DNA from: Saccharicrinis sp041584155 | GTDB lineage: Bacteria; Bacteroidota; Bacteroidia; Bacteroidales; Marinilabiliaceae | Assembly: GCA_041584155.1 (NCBI GenBank) | Contig: JBFHEL010000151.1 | Span: 1 to 9,205, forward strand | Direction: 5' to 3' | DNA length: 9,205 nt | Shown here: positions 1 through 5,914 of the stretch, one piece after another | How positions within the stretch are numbered: position 1 is the first letter of the stretch | How the letters are laid out: every line of letters starts with the position of its first letter | Notes under the pieces: model-generated | Databases searched by the model: none | Told to the model about the DNA's origin: nothing | Seen by the model: the letters and a program-made list of their open reading frames with translations, nothing else | Translations under genes and position numbers: made by a program

Positions 1-2
1 CT

Positions 3-344
3 TCCGATATCCTGAAATCTTATCAAAGTCGTTTCCAAATTGAATTTCTTTACAGAGACGCAAAACAGCATACCGGTCTAAATGATTGTCAAGCCAGAAG
101 CGAAAATAAATTGGATTTTCACTTTAACGCTTCTATGACAGTCATTTATCTTGCCAAGGTTACCCATTGGTTGAGTATACCCAAAGAGCATAGAAAATCA
201 TTTTCGATGACGGACATCAAAACAATAAACCACAATATATTACAGTTGGATTTATTTTTTGACAAGTTCGGCATTAACCCACACTTGCCTAAAAATCAAA
301 AGAAGGCAAGGGAACTATTATATTATGGCACTATTGCTGCTTAA
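3..344 (+). CDS. IS4-family transposase, C-terminal part (5' end outside window)
   Basis: This frame is open from the first complete codon (position 3) to a TAA at 342-344, giving the last 113 residues of a protein whose start lies left of the window. The fragment contains the IS4-family YREK signature, Y-x2-R-x3-E-x6-K, as Y7, R10, E14 and K21 (fragment numbering) within YQSRFQIEFLYRDAK. The Glu is the third acidic residue of the DDE catalytic triad, which makes the DNA cuts and strand transfers of cut-and-paste transposition. The following QHTGLNDCQAR stretch and basic helical tail also suit this family. The two catalytic Asp residues would lie upstream and cannot be checked, so I cannot tell an intact insertion sequence from a remnant. 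The gene converges on the PUL with about 590 bp between the stops. I could not identify a right terminal inverted repeat or target duplication. Confidence 0.85.
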   Translation, partial: SDILKSYQSRFQIEFLYRDAKQHTGLNDCQARSENKLDFHFNASMTVIYLAKVTHWLSIPKEHRKSFSMTDIKTINHNILQLDLFFDKFGINPHLPKNQKKARELLYYGTIAA

Positions 345-486
345 AAGTTTAACGAAGTATTGATATAATATAGAATTGAAGAAAATAGGTAGGATTAACA
401 ATAGATAAATCTCCTTGATCCCAATAACATCAGGTCCACAATGCCGAGACTTATGCTTTTTTAATAGCAATATTAACTGGAGTAAG

Positions 487-506
487 ATATCTTTCGGGAA
501 AGATAT
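487..506. repeat. Near-perfect palindrome, 9-bp arms
   Basis: The left arm atatctttc (487-495) and right arm gaaagatat (498-506) are exact reverse complements separated by only two bases. No T-run follows on either strand, so a rho-independent terminator is unlikely. It lies about 140 bp after the transposase stop and could be part of an insertion-sequence end, a protein-binding site, or chance in AT-rich DNA. Confidence 0.4.
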
Positions 507-865
507 AATTACCAACATCTGAATACATAAATATACATCGCAGATATATTATCACCTGCAAAGTTTTTTAATCAGATACGAACACCAGACCCTAAAAGCC
601 ATAGCGTAAGCAATCCTACCTTCCCCGAAAGCGTAGCGTCTTCTGAAAACTATTCCATGTTTCTTTCGCCTTAAACCATACAGATTAAGACATTAAATTA
701 GTGGCAGATACACAAGCAGACATAAAGAGCCTCAGACATTATATTTATGAAATATTTAATAAATCGATTAATTGCAAGTACCAGCCACCACATCCAGGAC
801 ACCTTCTCTTAAAAAAAGTTACCCAAGCAACTATTCTACTTTTTTTTGTAAAACATTTTAAGGAT

Positions 866-879
866 GCTTCTCAAGAAGC
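866..879 (-). terminator. Weak hairpin downstream of the GH26 gene
   Basis: The arms gcttct (866-871) and agaagc (874-879) are exact reverse complements around a two-base centre, starting about 55 bases after the GH26 stop in the direction of transcription. The sequence that follows on the minus strand is ATCCTTAAAATGTTTT, a poor and delayed U-tract. It is the best candidate I see for the end of the PUL transcript, but it is weak and may mean nothing. Confidence 0.2.
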
Positions 880-933
880 TAATTAACATCCATTGCTTGA
901 TTAACTACTCCATCATTTTTTTAAATTTATTAT

Positions 934-1983
934 TCACAGAGGATTACCAATAAAATAAGGATCTTTCATGGCTAACCTAAAGGCCTCTAAAGCCTCCTCA
1001 CTAGAATTAACACGCCAGTCACACTCCTTTGCAATATGAAACCAAGTAAATATTTTAATACGAGGATAGTCATCTTTAATTTTTTCGAAAGCATCTTTAA
1101 TCCAGTCGGCCTTTGACAAACCGTTATATTCAAACTCTCCGCATCCAAACTCGGCAATCATCATTGGTTGATTTCCCAAACGGGCACAAGCGCTATAAAG
1201 CTCTTTGAAGTTATTATCAAAATCTCTGTACGGTCTATCACCTCCCCACGGATCTTTAGGATAAAAATTATAACCATCTAAACCAATCCAATCAACATAA
1301 TCACTACCCGGCCAATAATTATCAATATTATTCCATGCCTCCTCTGAGCGATCTATCGAAGGTCCATGCGGGGTCCACACCCATTTCACATTATATGCTC
1401 CTACAGCCCTAAAACGGTCAACAACATATCTCCATACTTCAACAACTTTTTCTGGTCCACCATGTTCTCTGCCATTCTTATTACCACTCCATACATACCA
1501 ATTTCCATTAAATTCATGCAGAAAGCGATTAAGCACGATACCCCCATACTGTTTTGCTGCTAATGCAAAACTATCGATATAAGCATCATATACGCCATTA
1601 AGCACCTTATCCATGGCCTCATAGTGATCGATGGCTTTTGAATTATTTGGATCTTTTGAAGGCCAGAATAATTCCCAAGTAATATGAGGTATAAGGCCTT
1701 CATTAGCAGCTTCTTCACAAGCCTTGGCAGGAAAAGGATCATCCCAGGTTGGAAACCAGGTCACAGAACCCACTTTATGGTCAATCAGTTCTTCAAATCC
1801 TTTAATGGCTCTTGCACCATCGGTTGGAAAATGTCCATTTTCAGCTGCCGTAAACATGCCAATGACACATCCATCCCAGTTACCATCATGATCAGTATAT
1901 TTTTCATTATTCTTGCAAGATCCTATTAAGAGACTTAAAGTAATCAGTATAAAACAATACTTTATATTTTTCATCTTATTCAT
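934..1983 (-). CDS. Surface lipoprotein glycoside hydrolase, family GH26 (probable beta-glucanase, lichenase-like)
   Basis: This 349-residue protein is a single GH26 catalytic domain behind a lipoprotein signal peptide; the lipobox IGSC puts the acylated Cys at residue 23. GH26 enzymes are retaining (beta/alpha)8-barrel endo-hydrolases of clan A. The acid/base motif is clear as RFLHEFNGNWYVW (R153, H156, E157, N159, G160), and the nucleophile is E278 in MMIAEFG. WPGSDYVDWIGLDGYNF (224-240) is also typical of the family. Known GH26 activities include beta-mannanase, mixed-linkage beta-1,3/1,4-glucanase and beta-1,3-xylanase. The stretch TWFPTWDDPFP then IPHITWELFW (about 75-107) reminds me of lichenase and endoglucanase-type GH26 members more than classical mannanases, and the neighbouring GH16 points to a beta-glucan; both are inferences. 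The ATG at 1983 is used; an in-frame ATG three codons later is equally possible. The gene is last in the PUL, 191 bp after the GH16 stop and beyond a terminator-like hairpin. Confidence 0.9.
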   Translation of the reverse strand: MNKMKNIKYCFILITLSLLIGSCKNNEKYTDHDGNWDGCVIGMFTAAENGHFPTDGARAIKGFEELIDHKVGSVTWFPTWDDPFPAKACEEAANEGLIPHITWELFWPSKDPNNSKAIDHYEAMDKVLNGVYDAYIDSFALAAKQYGGIVLNRFLHEFNGNWYVWSGNKNGREHGGPEKVVEVWRYVVDRFRAVGAYNVKWVWTPHGPSIDRSEEAWNNIDNYWPGSDYVDWIGLDGYNFYPKDPWGGDRPYRDFDNNFKELYSACARLGNQPMMIAEFGCGEFEYNGLSKADWIKDAFEKIKDDYPRIKIFTWFHIAKECDWRVNSSEEALEAFRLAMKDPYFIGNPL

Positions 1984-2101
1984 TTTTTACAGTTCTTATG
2001 AAATTATTTAGAGTTTTGTATTTAACACCAACTAGTTTATAAAGCAATGATTCCTTATCAGCATGAGCTATCAATACCAAAAAAATTGCTTAGTTAGACT
2101 C

Positions 2102-2147
2102 AAAAAAGCAGGATAACACATATCCAAAGAACATGGCTATCCTGCTT
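2102..2147 (-). terminator. Intrinsic terminator-like hairpin between GH16 and GH26 genes
   Basis: Exact 10-bp complementary arms lie at 2106-2115 (aagcaggata) and 2138-2147 (tatcctgctt), with a 22-base loop between them. Read on the minus strand, the stem runs directly into a run of six T (2107 down to 2102), as expected of a rho-independent terminator. It begins 27 bases after the GH16 stop. The loop is long and the stem only moderately GC-rich, so termination may be partial. Confidence 0.6.
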
Positions 2148-2174
2148 ACACACAAAACATATATTTATAACAAA

Positions 2175-3281
2175 CTAATTATCTAGCTCATAAACTCTCA
2201 CATAATCAACCTCCAGAGTTTGAGGAAATATAGAATCATCTATACCATATGCTCCACCCCACGTACCTCCTACGGCCAGGTTTAAAATAAAGAAACAAGG
2301 GTTATCAAAAGGCCAGTTATCATCTGTTTTTTTAGAAGGAGAATAGGTATAAAAAGGATCATCCTGATCATTCACATAAAAGCTAATGGCATCTTCAGTC
2401 CATAACATACCATAGATATTAAAATCCTCTTCACAATTTACCACTGTTAGTTCGTCGGTATTTACTGTAGCTCCGGAACTTGAGGTTGTATGCAAAGAAC
2501 TATGAACAATATTTGGATCATAACCTACATACTCCATTATATCAATCTCGCCACATGCGGGCCAGCCTTTAGTATCGAGGTTAGCACCCAGCATCCATAT
2601 AGCAGGCCAAACACCTGTACCAGAAGGCAACTTGGCTCTCACCTCTATTCTTCCATAGGTAAACTCCTGTTTTCCCCAGGTAATCATACGGGTTGATGTG
2701 TATGAACCTGTAGTTTGATCATCATTTACTTTTTCAGCGGTAATAATCAATACGCCATCTTCTATAGTAGCATTATCGCCATTGGTATAATTTTGGAGTT
2801 CATTATTTCCCCAACCACCATCACCAGTCTCAAAAGTCCAGTTATCAGTATCTATAGTCTCACCATCAAACTCATCACTCCATTTTAAGGTTTCTGTTGG
2901 GGCATCCGGATCATAATTCGGATCATCTGCATCTATGGTGATTGTTTGTGTTAGAGTTTTTGTATCGCTAGATGAGTTATTAAGTCCCCAAACAGTTAAA
3001 GTAACTTCATAATCCCCAGCATAGGGGTAATATTTAGAATAGACTGAAGTTTTATCCGTTTCTTTATCTCCATCTCCTTCTCCATCTCCATAATCCCATT
3101 GAATATACAAATAATCTCCTTCAGAGGTATTGGTAAAGTTTACTGTATTGGTTTCTGTAGAATCATATTCATAAATAAAACTAACTACAATATCATTGGT
3201 ATCATCATTGTCACTCGTGCAACCATTAATAAACTGAGTAATAGCAAAGAGTACGAGTAAGGGTTTAAATTTAATATTCAT
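2175..3281 (-). CDS. PKD-GH16 lipoprotein endo-beta-1,3-glucanase (laminarinase type)
   Basis: This 368-residue lipoprotein has its lipobox INGC with Cys21, followed by acidic residues (CTSDNDD) like a Bacteroidota surface-export signal. Residues about 32-118 form a PKD domain (WDYGDG at 62-67, AGDYEVTLTV at 88-97). Residues about 132-366 are a GH16 beta-jelly-roll. The catalytic motif GEIDIMEYVG is intact, with E245 as nucleophile, D247 as the assisting residue and E250 as acid/base. The extra Met gives the ExDxxE, beta-bulge form usual in laminarinases and different from the ExDxE form of bacterial lichenases and kappa-carrageenases. WSDEFDG (134-140) and LNLAVGGTWGG (333-343) also match laminarinases. 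It should hydrolyse internal beta-1,3 bonds, and possibly mixed-linkage glucan, at the cell surface. It lies 63 bp after the PKD-CBM gene. The ATG at 3281 directly precedes a basic, then hydrophobic, signal sequence. Confidence 0.93.
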   Translation of the reverse strand: MNIKFKPLLVLFAITQFINGCTSDNDDTNDIVVSFIYEYDSTETNTVNFTNTSEGDYLYIQWDYGDGEGDGDKETDKTSVYSKYYPYAGDYEVTLTVWGLNNSSSDTKTLTQTITIDADDPNYDPDAPTETLKWSDEFDGETIDTDNWTFETGDGGWGNNELQNYTNGDNATIEDGVLIITAEKVNDDQTTGSYTSTRMITWGKQEFTYGRIEVRAKLPSGTGVWPAIWMLGANLDTKGWPACGEIDIMEYVGYDPNIVHSSLHTTSSSGATVNTDELTVVNCEEDFNIYGMLWTEDAISFYVNDQDDPFYTYSPSKKTDDNWPFDNPCFFILNLAVGGTWGGAYGIDDSIFPQTLEVDYVRVYELDN

Positions 3282-3295
3282 ATCAATTTAATTTT

Positions 3296-3334
3296 AAACA
3301 ATTGTACGCGGTAAGAACCAACGCACAATTGTTT
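3296..3334 (-). promoter_or_regulatory. Long stem-loop in the SGBP-GH16 intergenic gap
   Basis: Exact 10-bp arms aaacaattgt (3296-3305) and acaattgttt (3325-3334) are extended by gcg (3308-3310) with cgc (3322-3324) after a two-base bulge, making a stem of about 13 pairs. It fills most of the 63-bp gap and ends about 14 bases before the GH16 start codon. No T-run follows on the minus strand, so I read it as a possible mRNA processing, stability or translation-control element and not a terminator. Function is inferred. Confidence 0.45.
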
Positions 3335-3344
3335 CATAAAACAT

Positions 3345-4178
3345 TTATTCTTCAGTTGAATAAACTACCACATTATCAACAGAAATACCTGTTGTTCCTA
3401 AATCTGATCCACCCCCTTTTATAACTAAATATGCAGTACCTGCATTATCAAATGTTACCTTTCCGTTGGAACCAGCATCAGAACAGGAAATTTTTGTGAA
3501 ATCGGTATCAAAACTATCGCTACCACAACCAGACCAGGTACTTAGTCCTAATAAAATATCACCACCCGTATAATCAGTCCCTTCTACAGGTGCCTCTGTA
3601 GCAAAATAAGCTTCAAACCAGGTATCTGTTGCGCCGCTCCCTGAGATATTCATATCAACCTGATACTCTACACCAGCCTCTACCTCTATAGCCTGGTAAA
3701 TAACAGCTTGTGCCCAACTGCCTCCTGTCCATGTAGCCACACCATCAGCAATAGAAACATCTACACCGCTACCAATTAAATAAGTACTCCAGTTCTCATC
3801 CCCATTGTCAAACCCTCCATTTTCTACAATACTTGTATATTCATAATCATTAGCAACAGTAACAGTGCCGGTAATTTCGTTACTTCCTCCTTTAGAAATA
3901 AGCGTCATGGTAACAGTATATTCCCCGGCTTCTTTATAAGTTACCGAATCCTTATTCCCTGAACCTGTGTCATCGTTACCAAAATCCCAATAGGCGTATC
4001 CTGTAACTGAAGAGGTATTTTCAAATGTAAAGAGATTATTATCTCCTTCGGTATAGGCAAAGGACATATCGTCATCGGAAGGAGCAGAACCAATATCTAT
4101 TGAGTTAAATTCCTGAGGTTCACAAGCAACCAATAGCAACAAAACTACATTTACGAATATTATATATATATTTTTCAT
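3345..4178 (-). CDS. PKD-CBM4/9-like lipoprotein, probable surface glycan-binding protein
   Basis: This protein occupies the place after susD where PULs usually encode a SusE/SusF-like or other surface glycan-binding protein. I start it at the ATG at 4178 (277 residues). A frame-compatible TTG at 4199 adds seven residues, but the ATG gives the compact signal peptide MKNIYIIFVN..LLLVAC with acylated Cys19. A PKD domain spans about residues 38-109 (WDFG at 64-67, AGEYTVTMTL at 84-93). From about 118 to the end is a beta-sandwich that resembles CBM family 4/9: it opens with ENGGFDNGDENW and ends with the strand ISVDNVVVY. No catalytic motif is visible. The likely role is to hold beta-glucan chains near SusC/SusD, with the PKD acting as a spacer from the membrane. 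The ligand is inferred from the GH16 next door. Two Cys (about 218 and 232) in the CBM could form a disulfide. Confidence 0.82.
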   Translation of the reverse strand: MKNIYIIFVNVVLLLLVACEPQEFNSIDIGSAPSDDDMSFAYTEGDNNLFTFENTSSVTGYAYWDFGNDDTGSGNKDSVTYKEAGEYTVTMTLISKGGSNEITGTVTVANDYEYTSIVENGGFDNGDENWSTYLIGSGVDVSIADGVATWTGGSWAQAVIYQAIEVEAGVEYQVDMNISGSGATDTWFEAYFATEAPVEGTDYTGGDILLGLSTWSGCGSDSFDTDFTKISCSDAGSNGKVTFDNAGTAYLVIKGGGSDLGTTGISVDNVVVYSTEE

Positions 4179-4214
4179 CTGTTTAAATTTATTTTTCAAT
4201 GATCAGATAGTCTG

Positions 4215-4231
4215 TCCCGCGAAATGCGGGA
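4215..4231 (-). promoter_or_regulatory. GC-rich stem-loop upstream of the SGBP gene
   Basis: The arms tcccgc (4215-4220) and gcggga (4226-4231) are exact complements around a five-base loop and stand out as a GC-rich patch in AT-rich surroundings. It lies 36 bases before the ATG at 4178. No U-tract follows on the minus strand. It may be a stability or processing element that sets SGBP expression apart from susCD, or a small dispersed repeat. Confidence 0.45.
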
Positions 4232-4288
4232 GAACTCCCAAATAAATTCATTATTCACCAAATTTTATATTCAAAGGCGTTCATGAAT

Positions 4289-4340
4289 ACTATGTAATTC
4301 ATTGCCCTTTGTGCAAATGAATAGATTGAATTTACATAGT
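4289..4340 (-). promoter_or_regulatory. Nested stem-loop just after susD
   Basis: An outer 9-bp stem, actatgtaa (4289-4297) with ttacatagt (4332-4340), encloses an inner hairpin in which ttcat-tgc (4298-4305) pairs with gca-a-atgaa (4313-4321) around one bulged A. It begins 36 bases after the susD stop and has no downstream T-run, so it does not look like an intrinsic terminator. Protection of the susCD message from 3' decay is one possible role, by inference. Confidence 0.4.
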
Positions 4341-4376
4341 CGTTTCATCATCATTATTATTCACTGAATTAATAGA

Positions 4377-5897
4377 TTAATAACCATCATTCTGTACTAA
4401 TTTATAGTCACCAGATGTTTTATCAATTTCATCCTGAGGAATTGGGAAGTGTTTCCTTGTTTCGTCCCAGGATCTTTCAGATGCATACTCATCGATACTT
4501 TCAGTAAGGACACCTGTGTCTCCCCAACGAACCAGGTCCCAGAAACGCATTCCTTCGCCAAGGAACTCTCTACGACGTTCCAGTTTGATATTATCAGCTG
4601 TAGCATCAATAGAAGATAAACCAGCACGTGTACGAATAGCATCTAAACATTCCTGAGCAGTAACAGAAGAAGAAGATTGTCCATATATAACAATCAATTC
4701 TGCTGCATTTAAATATGCCTCTGCTAAGCGAAAAATACGTGTATTGTTTTCGTAATTTAAAGAAGCAGTTGCTGTAGATTCAATATAACCTTCACGAGCT
4801 GCATACTTAGCCAAAAAATATCCGGTATCCTGGAATCGTGCAGTATAAGTACCTGATGAAAACTGATTGATTGAAGCGCTCATGCGCTCATCTCCATCCT
4901 CAAAAATATCAACCATTTCAGACCGAACAGGAGCAAATCCCCAACCGCCATCATAATTAGTCACATCACTCAATAAATCATCACCGGTTAAGGAATTAGG
5001 TGAAATCATGGCTGGTAAAACTGTTCCATAACCACTCCATGCGTTACTCCAGTCTTTTCCTTCGCCTAAGTGGTTCGATTCAAAAATAGAACCATCACCA
5101 AACTCACCATCACTTAACCATATTGATGCAAAATCATCCACTAAAGAAAACTCACCACTATTTATAATCTCTTCCATATCAGCTAATACTTCTGCGTACC
5201 TACTTTCATCCTGCTGATACATTACAACCCGAGCTTTAAGCATCATGGCTGCAGCCTGGGTGGCACGGCCATCATCTGCTGCTGAAGTTTGCATATCCAG
5301 TTTATCATCATCAATAGCAAAATCCAAATCTTCTATCAACTCGTCATATATTTCGTCTGCATCATATTGATAGGCCATATATGGATCTGTTAATTCCTCC
5401 TCGAAATAAGGAATATTTCCCCAAAACTTCCATAACCAATGCACATAATAAGCGCGTAAGAAATGTGCTTCTGCCTTATATTGGTTTAATATATCCTCAT
5501 CCACACCCTCGCTATTATCACAAGCTGTTATGGTCTCATTACAGCGAGCCAAACCGGAATAATAAAGCGACCATAAACCTGTTGCTGTTAAATCAGCATT
5601 TAAATCATACTGCGACATACTGTATAGCACCTGCTGATCACTAGCAGAACTACCTCCTTTATAAATATCGTCTGAAAGTAAGTCAGACATTAGGGTAACA
5701 CTATTATATTCATAATTCGCATAATCATCAAATAAAAGAATTTGATAACAAGAGGCTAAATAACTCAATAAGTCCTCCTGAGTTGCAGCTTCTCCTGCCA
5801 ACTGAGAATCAGTAGACTCCATCGTTAAGAAATCGTCACTACAGGATGAAAAAGCCAGTAGTAAGACAAAAAATATTGATCCGATATATTTATTCAT
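4377..5897 (-). CDS. susD: SusD/RagB-family outer-membrane glycan-binding lipoprotein
   Basis: This 506-residue lipoprotein has the lipobox FSSC with Cys19, followed by SDDF, a typical surface-export signal. SusD proteins cap the SusC barrel from outside and bind the target oligosaccharide with a TPR-rich helical fold. Family features are plain: the helix KAEAHFLRAYY (141-151), FRLAEAYLNAAE (389-400), ERRREFLGEGMRFWDLVRWG (440-459) and the C-terminal FPIPQDEI (484-491). Length is normal for the family. Residues contacting the glycan cannot be named from sequence alone; the many aromatics (for example W110, W154, W156, W159) include candidates. The gene starts at the ATG at 5897, 17 bp after susC, as expected for a co-transcribed pair. 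The symbol denotes the family, not starch specificity. Confidence 0.96.
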   Translation of the reverse strand: MNKYIGSIFFVLLLAFSSCSDDFLTMESTDSQLAGEAATQEDLLSYLASCYQILLFDDYANYEYNSVTLMSDLLSDDIYKGGSSASDQQVLYSMSQYDLNADLTATGLWSLYYSGLARCNETITACDNSEGVDEDILNQYKAEAHFLRAYYVHWLWKFWGNIPYFEEELTDPYMAYQYDADEIYDELIEDLDFAIDDDKLDMQTSAADDGRATQAAAMMLKARVVMYQQDESRYAEVLADMEEIINSGEFSLVDDFASIWLSDGEFGDGSIFESNHLGEGKDWSNAWSGYGTVLPAMISPNSLTGDDLLSDVTNYDGGWGFAPVRSEMVDIFEDGDERMSASINQFSSGTYTARFQDTGYFLAKYAAREGYIESTATASLNYENNTRIFRLAEAYLNAAELIVIYGQSSSSVTAQECLDAIRTRAGLSSIDATADNIKLERRREFLGEGMRFWDLVRWGDTGVLTESIDEYASERSWDETRKHFPIPQDEIDKTSGDYKLVQNDGY

Positions 5898-5914
5898 GAT
5901 AATAAGTTTTTAAA

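Larger units (their letters stand above)
345..933. other. Gene-poor AT-rich stretch between transposase and PUL
   Basis: These 589 bases lie between two convergent stop codons and contain no coding region I can support. An open frame on the plus strand at 701-886 starts with GTG, would encode 61 residues, and has no recognisable motif. A minus-strand frame at 318-518 runs into the transposase 3' end and is hydrophobic without family features. The stretch holds a perfect 9-bp inverted repeat at 487-506 and a 6-bp one at 866-879. The right end of the insertion sequence probably lies in its first part, but no boundary is visible. Confidence 0.5.

Noticed and set aside
318..518. Minus-strand open frame overlapping the transposase 3' end
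   Set aside because: It overlaps a well-supported coding region in antisense and has no family features beyond hydrophobicity, which T-rich DNA produces easily.
590..660. Possible dispersed repeat containing gcgtaagc and gcgtagcg-like words
   Set aside because: The words recur only loosely and form no clean stem or tandem array. Without the genome the repeat idea cannot be supported.
701..886. Possible small plus-strand gene of 61 codons with a GTG start
   Set aside because: It has no recognisable motif, no convincing leader, an alternative start codon and low-complexity A/T-rich codons. It could be chance or a decayed relic.
1366..1929. Plus-strand open frames antisense to the GH26 gene
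   Set aside because: The minus-strand frame has both GH26 catalytic motifs and a lipoprotein signal, so these are shadows.
1984..2100. Dedicated promoter for the GH26 gene
   Set aside because: I searched the minus strand for TAnnTTTG with an upstream TTG and found no acceptable match, so none is annotated.
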